NCBI GenBank assembly: GCA_041687455.1 | Contig: JAWLBY010000012.1 | Location: 1 to 64,000 of the forward strand | Direction of reading: 5' to 3' | Source: JAWLBY01 sp041687455 | GTDB lineage: Bacteria; Pseudomonadota; Gammaproteobacteria; Xanthomonadales; Xanthomonadaceae | Length of the DNA: 64,000 bases | In this document: piece by piece, positions 1 to 7,158 of the stretch | Layout: every line of letters starts with the position of its first letter | Position numbering within the stretch: the first letter of the stretch is position 1 | Made by a program: the position numbers and the translations under genes | The notes under the pieces: model-generated | Database searches by the model: none | The model's input: only the letters and a program-made list of their open reading frames with translations | Told to the model about the DNA's origin: nothing

Positions 1-106
1 GAAATCGGTCACGATCGACCGAAACAGGCGGTCACGCCTTACCGAAACGACCGGTCACGGGTTACCGAAATGGGCGGTCACGATGGACCGAAATACGCAG
101 CGACTA
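1..106. mobile_element. IS21-family terminal repeats, element runs off left edge
   Basis: Four copies of a roughly 23-bp direct repeat (ACCGAAA, 3 variable bases, CGGTCACG, 4 variable bases) start at about 1, 18, 41 and 64, and a last partial copy ends in ACCGAAATACGCA. Multiple terminal repeats of this kind are typical of IS21-family ends. The transposase would lie to the left, outside the window. The end abuts the truncated recombinase that begins near 109, so the insertion probably removed the 5' part of that gene. Confidence 0.6.
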
Positions 107-108
107 CA

Positions 109-539
109 TCTATCGGCTCGAGCACAGCAAGACACAACAACGGGGCTCGTCACGCACCGGCGCGAGCGACAAACCAATCCTCGGCGAAAGTGCGATTGCG
201 CTGACCGCGTGGCTCCGCGCGGCAGGGATCGAACACGGTCCACTATTTCGGCGCGTTAGGCACAACCGAATTCACGGACCGCTATCGCCGCAAGCAATCG
301 CCGACATCGTGAAACGGCGCGCTGCCGCTGCCGGCCTGGTCGGCGACTTCGGAGGGCATAGCCTGCGGGCGGGTTTCGTCACTGAGGCAACCAATCGCGG
401 CATTCCGTTGGCATCGATCATGGCGATGACGGAGCATCGGTCAGTGTCGAGCGTCCTCGGGTACTACCGGACGGGCGAAGCTATCCTGAACCCCGCGGCT
501 CGCCTCATCGATAACCTCCCGGACGAAGCCGACCCATAA
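109..539 (+). pseudogene. tyrosine recombinase C-terminal fragment, copy 1
   Basis: The translation matches the C-terminal catalytic half of a phage-type tyrosine recombinase. It has an HSLR box (His and the second catalytic Arg), an EHRS box and the nucleophile Tyr in GYYRTGE. The first part of the catalytic domain and the whole N-terminal core-binding domain are absent, because the IS21-type end lies immediately upstream. It reads open to the TAA at 537-539 but cannot be a full recombinase (300 or more residues are usual). The near-identical second copy is at 5994-6424. Confidence 0.75.
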
Positions 540-706
540 AAGGATCCCGCCCCAGCGCTAGCGTTGCCCGCCGAACGCAGAGCTCGATACAAGCGCTCCG
601 CCGCTGAATCAGAAAACGGTCAGCTCATCGAAGCATTCAGCCGGGTACAGATAGTCGCTGACGGACACATCGATGACGCGAATCATCAAGCGATCCTCCG
701 ACACAG
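109..706. repeat. long direct repeat, left copy, part A
   Basis: This segment is nearly identical to 5994-6591 (offset 5885). It covers the recombinase fragment and the 3' end of the small gene at 609-887. In the left copy it is followed by 574 bp (707-1280) that are missing from the right copy; homology resumes at 1281. Confidence 0.9.
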
Positions 707-887
707 ATTCATACACAGAACCGAGCGCAATGTCGTCGCCTGAGACATCGCCTAGCCTTTTGCTCGTACATACGACGAACCGACGCTTTGGAAATTCATC
801 GTCCCGACACGCGAAGCGTAGGATCAGGTGATTGATCGAGATAACCTGGAGTCGCGAGACAAGCGTTACAGGGCGGAGCTCACGCAC
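609..887 (-). CDS. small protein with SH3-like C-terminal domain
   Basis: A 92-residue reading frame of unknown function. Its C-terminal half (from GDVSGDDIALG to YPAECFDEL) aligns well with the C-terminus of the gene at 62186-62611 (GDLSADDLELG to YPASCFDVI), which supports real coding sequence and suggests a small beta-rich, SH3-like module. No other domain is recognised, and the N-terminal 30 residues have no counterpart, so the true start may be internal. The right-hand duplicate keeps only the last 30 or so codons (near 6494-6591) because of the internal deletion. Confidence 0.5.
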   Translation of the reverse strand: MRELRPVTLVSRLQVISINHLILRFACRDDEFPKRRFVVCTSKRLGDVSGDDIALGSVYESVSEDRLMIRVIDVSVSDYLYPAECFDELTVF

Positions 888-923
888 TACATGGCTACGG
901 CGATCCCGCGCAGGTTTTCGCGG

Positions 924-1091
924 TTATCCGCCTCTGCTTATCCCTTGCGCCGGTCTGGCATGCCGCGCACGCAAACGCTCGCCGGCCTCCTTCTTGCTCA
1001 TGCGAAGCAGCTCAATCTCCCGGTCCGTCAACATCCGTGCGCGTGGATTGGGTCCGATGAGCGCATTCAGCAGTGCGGTTGACGGCGTCAA
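924..1091 (-). CDS. possible 55-residue ORF, unknown
   Basis: A minus-strand frame with a possible TTG start at 1091 and TAA at 924-926. It encodes a charged helical peptide containing MLTDREIELLRMSKKEAGE, which reads like protein rather than random sequence. There is no convincing ribosome binding site and no recognised family. It lies wholly in the 574 bp present only in the left copy of the duplication. It could equally be the 3' end of a truncated gene. Confidence 0.25.
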   Translation of the reverse strand: MTPSTALLNALIGPNPRARMLTDREIELLRMSKKEAGERLRARHARPAQGISRGG

Positions 1092-1173
1092 GACCCCCGT
1101 CGTCCGGTTCGCCAGGCTTTCTCGTCCGAGTCGTCACTGCGGCGTCCAGGCTAAACCCGCCCCCCTCCGGCGT

Positions 1174-1347
1174 TCAGCGTTCGAGGCCATCCGGCAAGTG
1201 ACCGCGGGCACGTCGGAGCAACTGTAGGATCGCTCGAGCGACCTCACGTTCATCCACGCGCAGGCGGATTGCTTCGTCGAGCAATGCGCGGGCGAAGGCG
1301 GGATCATGCGCGCCCCGATCCGTACAGGTATGAAATGGGTCGCCCAT
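1174..1347 (-). CDS. 57-residue protein resembling N-terminus of a small antitoxin-like regulator
   Basis: The start codon at 1345-1347 lies 11 bp downstream of the stop of the 77-residue gene at 1359-1592, so the two probably share a transcript. The core DPAFARALLDEAIRL followed by VARAIL resembles the N-terminal helix pair of small addiction-module regulators that precede a helix-turn-helix. The gene at 62186-62611 has the equivalent stretch (DPEFVMAILSEAQALL). The DNA-binding half is missing here, so it may be a remnant. The right copy is cut after ARALL (see 6571-6657). Confidence 0.5.
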   Translation of the reverse strand: MGDPFHTCTDRGAHDPAFARALLDEAIRLRVDEREVARAILQLLRRARGHLPDGLER

Positions 1348-1358
1348 GGCTGGGTGTG

Positions 1359-1592
1359 TCACTTGAGCCGTCCTCGCACTGATTCCCGATGCTTGCGCAT
1401 TGACTCGCGGGCTAGCCGACATGCATCTCGCACACGCTCGATTGCCGCTAGCTTTTCGGGCCACGGCGCTCTTGCGGCGATTCTGCGGCGCTCTGCCTTG
1501 TCTCGGATCACGTCGTCGAGATGCGCCAGTGCGCTCGAATAGTCCCGCTCGCTCATCGCAGTTGCACCGAAACGCTCGCCGGAAGCCATCAT
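1359..1592 (-). CDS. 77-residue partner protein of a nucleotidyltransferase module, copy 1
   Basis: The C-terminal half (WPEKLAAIERVRDACRLA, then RESMRKHRE) matches the 57-residue gene at 58249-58422 (WPEKVATIERIRDATRLA, REGMRKRK). That gene lies directly behind the 3' end of a nucleotidyltransferase gene. The match in two distant loci argues for a genuine small helical protein acting with a nucleotidyltransferase; an antitoxin or regulatory role is inference only. Here no transferase lies upstream: the dyad motif at 1610-1628 begins 18 bp before the start codon, as if recombination had removed it. The identical-length copy at 6669-6902 differs in very few residues. Confidence 0.55.
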   Translation of the reverse strand: MMASGERFGATAMSERDYSSALAHLDDVIRDKAERRRIAARAPWPEKLAAIERVRDACRLARESMRKHRESVRGRLK

Positions 1593-1609
1593 GCCAGTGT
1601 TCTATCGGA

Positions 1610-1628
1610 CGATAAGGCGGGATTATCG
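1610..1628 (+). repeat. candidate recombinase core site 1
   Basis: CGATAA, 7-nt spacer GGCGGGA, TTATCG: perfect 6-bp inverted arms. One of seven related motifs in the window. It lies at the right end of the duplicated block and directly upstream of the transferase-less partner gene. Confidence 0.5.
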
Positions 1629-1796
1629 CGGGTGCGCGCGCTCGGTCCGGCTGCTCATCGGACGTCCGCACGTGGCCGCACGCAACAAGCTCGACCAACA
1701 AAAGGCGACCTACCAACCACGCTGAAGCGCCCACAGTCCGTACGTTGCAAAGCCCCTTCGAGAACTCCTCGGCCGCGTGCCGATGACCCGAACCTC

Positions 1797-1844
1797 GACT
1801 ATTCGGTGCATCAAATGAGCCGAATAGATCGGACATTCGGCTCA
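1797..1844. promoter_or_regulatory. overlapping palindromes, probable operator
   Basis: A perfect 10-bp inverted repeat TGAGCCGAAT / ATTCGGCTCA (1816-1825 and 1835-1844) has a 9-nt spacer. The left arm also pairs as CCGAATAG with CTATTCGG upstream. The element precedes the ATG at 1858 of a short plus-strand remnant and probably served as its promoter/operator. Confidence 0.4.
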
Positions 1845-1857
1845 GGACGCCTTCCGA

Positions 1858-2052
1858 TGGCCACATCTCGCTGGATCTGGGCCCCGCGTGGTCCCGCCAC
1901 AGCATGGCCGACGTGATCTACAACACCGACTACAAGCTGCGTGCGTTCGGCGTCGCCAATGTGCAGGTGCTGATCGGCTGGCACAACAACATCGACTTGC
2001 CGGTGGTCAATGGCCGCACCACCAAGATCCTCCGGTACTTCGGGGTTCGATG
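1858..2052 (+). pseudogene. joined gene remnants, possible Fic/DUF4172 start
   Basis: The ATG at 1858 begins MATSRWIWAPRG, which resembles the first residues of Fic proteins with an N-terminal DUF4172 domain. That frame soon loses similarity. A second frame, open from about 1878 to 2050, has strong coding character (NTDYKLRAFGVANVQVLIGW) but I do not recognise the family. Together they look like two gene ends fused by deletion. The Fic suggestion rests on about ten residues and is weak. Confidence 0.3.
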
Positions 2053-2079
2053 TCCGTCAGCTGGATTGGGGTGCCGCAC

Positions 2080-2511
2080 TCAGGACGCCGCCGCAGTGGA
2101 AGGCAGCCGATAGGCCGACAGCACTTCCTTCATGCTCTCGGGAATGCTGCCGCACGAATAGCCGCCGTGCACCGACCAGGAGTCGGTGCCGCCGATATTC
2201 GTCCGCTGCAAGGCTTCTTGTAGCACCTCATCATGCGGGTACAGATACCAGTCGCCACCCGCTGGAAAGGCGATGAACAGCTCTTTCCCCTGATACTTGG
2301 CATACAGCGAGAACCGGGATTTGAGCTGGATCAGCAGCGTGCTGCCTGAGATGTGCTGAGCGATCAGGTCCGCACCATTCCAGTCGTCGCTGAGTCGGAT
2401 GGTGCAATAGCCGAAGTCAGCCAGCACGCCGGACAGCTTCTGGAAGTTGTAGCTCTCCTTCTGCCGCGAGTTCAGATCACGATAGCGAATGCGCTGGAAC
2501 GGAAAGGTCAT
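2080..2511 (-). CDS. PD-(D/E)xK-like small nuclease-fold protein, copy 1
   Basis: A 143-residue protein beginning MTFPFQRIRYRDLNSRQKES. The stretch GADLIAQHISG followed by LLIQLKSR gives the Asp, then Gln-x-Lys spacing of restriction-endonuclease-like folds, so a DNA-cleaving or resolvase-like role is plausible but inferred. It is a diverged paralogue of 7159-7599, mostly identical apart from the C-terminal tail. The paralogue sits directly behind an HNH nuclease; here the HNH gene is missing and the next gene upstream is the 93-residue protein at 2551-2832. Confidence 0.65.
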   Translation of the reverse strand: MTFPFQRIRYRDLNSRQKESYNFQKLSGVLADFGYCTIRLSDDWNGADLIAQHISGSTLLIQLKSRFSLYAKYQGKELFIAFPAGGDWYLYPHDEVLQEALQRTNIGGTDSWSVHGGYSCGSIPESMKEVLSAYRLPSTAAAS

Positions 2512-2550
2512 GCGCGGGCCTGTTTTCGGATGGGTCTGACCGCCACGCGG

Positions 2551-2832
2551 CTATGCCGGCAAGGCTGGCCACGCTCGGTGCACCAGGTCGAAAGACTTCC
2601 AGATCCGCACTGCCGCGTCGACCCGGCGCATGGGCAGGCTAACCAGGCAGGCTCGGGCCTCGACCAGGCTGCGATGAACCTGCGTCACTAAGGGCCCCAC
2701 CCTGGCCGCGTCGACCAGTGGGGTCAGGCGCTCGCAGAGCGTGGACAGCTCGCCCCGGGCCTCGGCGGTGCAGTCCTGCGCAAGGGAGTTCAGCAGGTAA
2801 CCCAGTTCATACAGCAGGTCATCACGCGTCAT
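2551..2832 (-). CDS. 93-residue helical protein of unknown function
   Basis: An intact copy (starting MTRDDLLYELGYLLNSLAQD) of a family whose second copy at 8289-8563 is frameshifted. It is predicted almost entirely helical, with a conserved QVHRSLVEARACLVSLPMRR core. It lies 39 bp upstream of the nuclease-like gene at 2080-2511 and keeps the same partner order as the right-hand copy, so it is probably a small subunit or regulator of that module. No domain recognised. Confidence 0.6.
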   Translation of the reverse strand: MTRDDLLYELGYLLNSLAQDCTAEARGELSTLCERLTPLVDAARVGPLVTQVHRSLVEARACLVSLPMRRVDAAVRIWKSFDLVHRAWPALPA

Positions 2833-2907
2833 CGATCGTCCGCCAGCGGGTGATCAGGTGAGAGTCCGGGCACGGCGTCGCACCGAGTCGTCGCACCCGC
2901 GGCATGA

Positions 2908-3318
2908 TCAGGAGCTAGCAAGGAAGCCGTCCGAAATGGCGGTAGAGAGCACTCTAACCCCGCTCATGGATGACTGCGGGAGCCAACCAGCGAGCCATCG
3001 GAAGTTCGTAATGACGATCTCGATTCCTTCCGCGTAGGCGAGGTCAACCGCTCGGCGTAGGTGAGCTTCTAGTTTGTCTGAATCGGATTCAGAGGGAACG
3101 AACAGTCCCCAGGCATGACGGTCTTGCCCGTCCTCGAGCAGAAGCGGCTCATGCGGCACTTCAAGGAAGGGGTTTCCGACCAGTCGCAGCGAAGATAGCT
3201 TGCGGCGCGCTCTCCGCCAGCCGAGCACATTGGTGTCGAATGCCGCCTCACCGAAGGCCAGTATGACAGCGCTGCGATGGTCGATCAGCGCGGCGATGAC
3301 ATCACCTTCATAGTACAT
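2908..3318 (-). CDS. hypothetical protein, 136 residues
   Basis: I chose the ATG at 3316-3318 (MYYEGDVIAALIDH) because it has GGAGG five bases upstream; an upstream ATG at 3354 has no such site. It is a soluble alpha/beta-looking protein with EIVITNFRWLAGW near the C-terminus. No family recognised. It is the third-last gene of a minus-strand series running from 5574 to 2080; 42 bp separate it from the preceding gene at 3361-4437. Confidence 0.55.
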   Translation of the reverse strand: MYYEGDVIAALIDHRSAVILAFGEAAFDTNVLGWRRARRKLSSLRLVGNPFLEVPHEPLLLEDGQDRHAWGLFVPSESDSDKLEAHLRRAVDLAYAEGIEIVITNFRWLAGWLPQSSMSGVRVLSTAISDGFLASS

Positions 3319-3360
3319 CGCCCCCTCCTCGTGCAGCCCTGAGCTTTCGACCATCTGCCA

Positions 3361-4437
3361 TCAGAACGCCCCCCTCTTCCTTCCCTGCAATGGCCATGGA
3401 ATCCATGGCCCGGCACAATCGCTGTCGGACACTGGCGTCCAGACAAATCCGTCATGAATGTGTGCGACTGGAACCCAAACACTGGGTTCTCGCACGATGG
3501 TATTCGACAGATAGCTTTGGTCCCCGACGCTCAACACAAGCAACTCGTCGAGCACGCTGCAAGCGCGCGGGTCACCCACCAACAGCACACCGCGGCCGGG
3601 GTCTACACCGGAGCTTCCTAGCGGAGCAGTAAAGATCCACAGACCAGCGATATCGTTAGCGTTCTCGGTCACTGCCCATAGGAAGTCTTCCCACCAGTGA
3701 GCGACCGGGGGCAGTGACGGTACAGCATGGCTCACTTGTCGGCAGCACTGGCCACGACGCACCTCTCCGATTCCGTCATCCCCTCGCCAAACCAGCCGCG
3801 AAAGCTCGATAGATCTCAGCCGATCATGCGCGCGCTTGAGCACGTGATAGTGCCGTGCGTAGCGCTTGGATGCCCAGTGAGCTTCGGCAACCCTCCCTCC
3901 CAAATCCGCGAATGCTTGCACTACATCGAACGCGCTGCCGTAGCCATCAGCTCCCCCGGGCCCTGCTTGGATGGCGAGATCAATCATCTCGGTTTCAAGC
4001 TCTTGCTCGATGACCACGGTTCCTGTGTCGAATGCACCGCCGCAGCCAGGACAGATGTGATGGGAGTGCTCGCGGGCCAGCTCGACGACTCCCCTCTGAA
4101 ACTCATTGGGAGAAAGGAGCTGTATGCGCAGCGACCCGAGCTTCTCCTTGATCCTGCCCACGCGCGCGCCGCCGGACGCCCCCAACACGGTGAGCGCCGC
4201 GTCAATCAACGGCCACCATCCGGGAAGGTGGGCGAGCGCTTCACACTCCAATGGATCGGTCGGATTCCACCCGTCCCACAGCGACGGGTGGTGATCGACC
4301 AGTTGTCGAACCCACGCCTCGGCAGTCGAATGGCTGACTCGTGAGTCACAGCAGATCATCAGGCGTCTCGTGGGGAGGCATGAATCCGGCCAAGCCACTT
4401 CGCAGAGCGACCGCGGCCATTCGCCCTCCGGGCTCAC
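3361..4437 (-). CDS. hypothetical protein with IKEKLGSLR motif and Cys pair
   Basis: About 358 residues. The N-terminal part contains GWWPLIDAAL, then IKEKLGSLRIQL, then HICPGCGG. This order (a VKEKFGGLRFY-like motif followed by a CxxCG knuckle) is common in short uncharacterised proteobacterial proteins. Here the module is followed by about 200 extra residues rich in Trp and Asp. The start is uncertain because the first 25 residues look unlike the rest; an ATG at 4359 (MICCDSRVSH) is an alternative. It is part of the 5574-2080 minus-strand series. Function unknown. Confidence 0.55.
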   Translation of the reverse strand: MSPEGEWPRSLCEVAWPDSCLPTRRLMICCDSRVSHSTAEAWVRQLVDHHPSLWDGWNPTDPLECEALAHLPGWWPLIDAALTVLGASGGARVGRIKEKLGSLRIQLLSPNEFQRGVVELAREHSHHICPGCGGAFDTGTVVIEQELETEMIDLAIQAGPGGADGYGSAFDVVQAFADLGGRVAEAHWASKRYARHYHVLKRAHDRLRSIELSRLVWRGDDGIGEVRRGQCCRQVSHAVPSLPPVAHWWEDFLWAVTENANDIAGLWIFTAPLGSSGVDPGRGVLLVGDPRACSVLDELLVLSVGDQSYLSNTIVREPSVWVPVAHIHDGFVWTPVSDSDCAGPWIPWPLQGRKRGAF

Positions 4438-4442
4438 TTGGA

Positions 4443-4904
4443 TCAGGACGCGCGAGCGCGCCGCCGCTTCGGTGGCGCTGCTGCCTTGAGGTTCGTCGGC
4501 GTTGCAACCGCCTTGCGACCCATCGGCCTGTATCCACGCACCGAGTCAATCCGGAAAATGACCGGACCGTCGTCGATCCCTTTGTGACAGAACGAGAGCA
4601 TCAACCCGACATGGAGCGCCTTTTCGTACACGTTCAATTGGCCCTCATCGTCCGGAAGGAAGAGGGCTCGCCCTTCGGATTTCCCGGAGTGCTCGGGATT
4701 GATAAGGGAGAATCTGTAGGTCGACAGTTTCCAGGACGAATCCCAGTGACCGGTGACGCTGCCCAGCCCTTTACAGGCCATCGTGAGCTTGTTTTCGGAT
4801 TCTGCAGATTCAAACTCCGCCCAGAGTTCTAGCTCCCAGGCTTTGTGCTTGCCATCGCCAACGCCATGCAGTCGGACGATCTGAAACGGATCCTTCATCT
4901 TCAT
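4443..4904 (-). CDS. hypothetical protein, 153 residues
   Basis: The start ATG at 4902-4904 (MKMKDPFQIVRLHGV) is preceded by a GGAG-type site. It is a soluble, beta-rich looking protein with a basic Ala/Arg-rich tail. It ends 5 bp before the gene at 3361-4437 begins and follows the 4919-5329 gene by 14 bp, so the three are almost certainly co-transcribed. No domain recognised. Confidence 0.55.
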   Translation of the reverse strand: MKMKDPFQIVRLHGVGDGKHKAWELELWAEFESAESENKLTMACKGLGSVTGHWDSSWKLSTYRFSLINPEHSGKSEGRALFLPDDEGQLNVYEKALHVGLMLSFCHKGIDDGPVIFRIDSVRGYRPMGRKAVATPTNLKAAAPPKRRRARAS

Positions 4905-4918
4905 TGTTCGCTCCGCTT

Positions 4919-5329
4919 CTATAAAGTTGCCGCACGCCTGCGCGAATGGGAGAGTCGGCTGCGCAACTGCACACGCCACCTGAACTCTGATGTCAGCCCG
5001 ATCAGGGGCACCGACAGTCGCTCAATGCGCGCAGCGTAGCCAAAAAAATCGGCGTCTTCGCAGACGAAGTCCTCGACAAGCGCGACCCGCTGCTCTGTCC
5101 AGCGCAGCCTGCACTGCCCTGTTGCTTTCAGTCCGAGCACGAACGTCTTCATGGTGCAGCACAGATCGGGATCCGCGAGCAGCGTAGGTGACGGCCGCCG
5201 ATCCCGGCCACGTGCAAGCACGCCGCCGCTCCGGCCATAGAGCGTGGTCACACCTCGAGCCGGCCACCAGTCACCCTGCTTCAATCCTCGGAGCATTCGC
5301 CGCAGCGGTGGATGCACACTCGTGGACAC
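4919..5329 (-). CDS. hypothetical protein, up to 136 residues
   Basis: A frame open from 5329, with an internal ATG at 5152 (MKTFVLGLKATGQCRLRW) as an alternative start. Both ends are rich in Arg and Ser. The stop lies 14 bp before the next start and the first ATG lies 5 bp after the stop of 5335-5574, so position supports a gene. No family recognised. Confidence 0.4.
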   Translation of the reverse strand: MSTSVHPPLRRMLRGLKQGDWWPARGVTTLYGRSGGVLARGRDRRPSPTLLADPDLCCTMKTFVLGLKATGQCRLRWTEQRVALVEDFVCEDADFFGYAARIERLSVPLIGLTSEFRWRVQLRSRLSHSRRRAATL

Positions 5330-5334
5330 GGCGA

Positions 5335-5574
5335 CTACTCCCCAGCCGGAGCGAAACGAAAATCCTTGAGGATGGCGACCACCATCGCGCCGTAACAGAT
5401 CAGAAGCCCCCTCTCGCGAAGCTGCTTTTCCAGCGCGATCTTGAAGGCGTCCTTGAGCCGGTCTCGCTCCACCGCTTCGTAGAACTCGGGGTAACTCAAC
5501 GTCAGGACATTCTTCCCGCTGCGAAGCAGAAGGTCGGTGATTTCCTCAGCAACCGAATTTACGGGTGTCGCCAT
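5335..5574 (-). CDS. 79-residue hypothetical protein
   Basis: Starts MATPVNSVAEEITDLLLRSG, with GGAGG eight bases before the ATG. An amphipathic helical region (EFYEAVERDRLKDAFKIALE) is followed by a hydrophobic strand. It is the first gene of the minus-strand series 5574-2080, so the operon promoter should lie in 5575-5700. Function unknown. Confidence 0.55.
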   Translation of the reverse strand: MATPVNSVAEEITDLLLRSGKNVLTLSYPEFYEAVERDRLKDAFKIALEKQLRERGLLICYGAMVVAILKDFRFAPAGE

Positions 5575-5908
5575 GCTCTGGGCCTCCGTATCGAAATGTC
5601 ATCGTAGCCGAATGTTTAGCGCCATGTAAACACGCTGTACGAGTCCTATAAGGAACGCCTATCAACCTCATATGGCGCCTTATATGTCAACGGATTCTCC
5701 AAAAGGAGCTTCCCCGTCGCCTCGGGTACCAGCGCAGCGCCGCGCATGGCTCCATGCGTGACCGCCCGGAAAGTCTGCGGCCAACAGGTGGCAGACTGCC
5801 CGCTTTGCCGGAGCGTTAGGCTTCGACGTGGATCCGGCCTGCCACGAACCGTCTTAGCTTGAGACTTCGCCATGCTTGCCTGACCCGCCCTCCTCGGCCA
5901 CGTCGTAC
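5575..5908. other. promoter-containing intergenic stretch
   Basis: AT-richer than its surroundings near 5600-5700. It contains an imperfect palindrome around CATATGGCGCCTTATATG (about 5669-5686), a likely control site for the minus-strand operon. A 75-codon minus frame (about 5646-5873, MAKSQAKTVRGRP) crosses the region but has no suitably spaced ribosome binding site, so I do not call it a gene. Confidence 0.35.
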
Positions 5909-6424
5909 ATGCCCTCACACGCGATTCGATCCGTCGTCTTGACGGTCTCGATCGCTCTTGGCGGCTGCGCCACAACACCATCGCCACCTACGCTCTATCG
6001 GCTCGAGCACAGCAAGACACAACAACGGGGCTCATCACGCACCGGCGCGAGCGACAAACCAATCCTCGGCGAAAGTGCGGTTGCGCTGACCGCGTGGCTC
6101 CGAGCGGCAGGGATCGAACACGGTCCACTATTTCGGCGCGTTAGGCACAACCGAATTCACGGACCGCTATCGCCGCAAGCAATCGCCGACATCGTGAAAC
6201 GGCGCGCTGCCGCTGCCGGCCTGGTCGGCGACTTCGGAGGGCATAGCCTGCGGGCGGGTTTCGTCACTGAGGCAACCAATCGCGGCATTCCGTTGGCATC
6301 GATCATGGCGATGACGGAGCATCGGTCAGTGTCGAGCGTCCTCGGGTACTACCGGACGGGCGAAGCTATCCTGAACCCCGCGGCTCGCCTCATCGATAAC
6401 CTCCCGGACGAAGCCGACCCATAA
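5909..6424 (+). pseudogene. lipoprotein signal fused to recombinase C-terminus
   Basis: From ATG 5909 the frame encodes a lipoprotein-type signal (MPSHAIRSVVLTVSIALGGC, lipobox LGGC at residues 17-20, then a TTPSPP linker). From 5994 it continues in frame into the same recombinase C-terminal fragment seen at 109-539. The join is a recombination scar. The product could be exported but would carry a cytosolic recombinase domain, so a functional role is unlikely. The catalytic Tyr and HSLR box are present; the N-terminal half of the recombinase is absent. Confidence 0.65.
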
Positions 6425-6570
6425 AAGGATCCCGCCCCAGCGCTAGCGTTGCCCGCCGAACGCAGAGCTCGATACAAGCGCTCCGCCGCTGAATCAGAAA
6501 ACGGTCAGCTCATCGAAGCATTCAGCCGGGTACAGATAGTCGCTGACGGACACATCGATGACGCGAATCA

Positions 6571-6657
6571 TCAAGCGATCCTCCGACACAGCAATGCGCG
6601 GGCGAAGGCGGGATCACGCGGGGCGCGATCCGTACAGGTACGAAATGGGTTGCCCAT
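6571..6657 (-). pseudogene. truncated antitoxin-like remnant, right copy
   Basis: Begins MGNPFRTCTDRAPRDPAFARALL like the gene at 1174-1347. After codon 23 it crosses the deletion junction at 6591 and ends after five unrelated codons. It is a broken duplicate. Confidence 0.5.
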
Positions 6658-6668
6658 GGCTGGGTGTG

Positions 6669-6902
6669 TCACTTGAGCCATCCTCGCACTGATTCCCGAT
6701 GCTTGCGCATTGACTCGCGGGCTAGCCGACATGCATCTCGCACACGCTCGATTGCCGCTAGCTTTTCGGGCCACGGCGCTCTTGCGGCGATTCTGCGGCG
6801 CTCTGCCTTGTCTCGGATCACGTCGTCGAGATGCGCCAGTGCGCTCGAATAGTCCCGCTCGCTCATCGCAGTTGCACCGAAACGCTCGCCGGAAGCCATC
6901 AT
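6669..6902 (-). CDS. 77-residue partner protein of a nucleotidyltransferase module, copy 2
   Basis: Virtually identical to 1359-1592 and homologous in its C-terminal half to 58249-58422. The candidate core site 2 begins 18 bp upstream of the start codon and no nucleotidyltransferase gene is left upstream. Being intact in both copies suggests tolerance or a role of its own, but the duplication is recent, so conservation says little. Confidence 0.5.
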   Translation of the reverse strand: MMASGERFGATAMSERDYSSALAHLDDVIRDKAERRRIAARAPWPEKLAAIERVRDACRLARESMRKHRESVRGWLK

Positions 6903-6919
6903 GCCAGTGTTCTATCGGA

Positions 6920-6938
6920 CGATAAGGGGGGATTATCG
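6920..6938 (+). repeat. candidate recombinase core site 2
   Basis: CGATAA, spacer GGGGGGA, TTATCG. It is the duplicate of site 1 with one spacer change and again lies where homology between the two long copies stops. Confidence 0.5.
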
Positions 6939-6989
6939 CGGATGCACGTGCGCCGCCAGGCCGCCCACCGCACCGCCGGCACGCCGCAA

Positions 6990-7143
6990 CAGGGCGGCAA
7001 GACTGGGCTGCTTCGAGGCGACTGGGCGTGCTCGGCTTGGCGAAACCCCGCGCCGCAGCGTCTCCGAAGCGCAGCCGATCTTGCCCATGACCAAACCCGT
7101 TCGCCGCCCACTGCGTCGATTATCGTCGTTGAGAGCCATTTTC
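6990..7143 (-). pseudogene. IS3-family orfA remnant
   Basis: The minus strand contains VMGKIGCASETLRRGV, matching [15 protein letters not shown] of the OrfA in the IS3 element at 41938-43245. The upstream nucleotides (GCAGTGGGCGGCGA) also match. A base insertion after the match disrupts the frame. Only about 150 bp of the element remain. Confidence 0.6.
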
Positions 7144-7158
7144 CCCGCGGTCGCAAGC

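Larger units (their letters stand above)
1281..1641. repeat. long direct repeat, left copy, part B
   Basis: Nearly identical to 6591-6951 (offset 5310). It carries the small gene at 1359-1592 and ends just beyond the 19-bp dyad motif at 1610-1628, where the two copies diverge. Confidence 0.9.
5994..6951. repeat. long direct repeat, right copy
   Basis: Corresponds to 109-706 joined directly to 1281-1641: the 574 bp at 707-1280 are absent here, with the junction at 6591. The near identity of the two halves shows a recent duplication about 5.3-5.9 kb apart in direct orientation. Confidence 0.9.

Noticed and set aside
1..106. Short regularly spaced repeats resembling a CRISPR array
   Set aside because: Repeats are tandem with a 23-bp period and 3-4 variable bases, and match IS21-type terminal repeats; there are no spacers and no cas genes.
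1174..1905. 243-codon minus-strand frame as a single gene
   Set aside because: Only its last 57 codons (from the ATG at 1347) resemble a known segment; the rest overlaps the 77-residue gene, the dyad motif and the palindromes.
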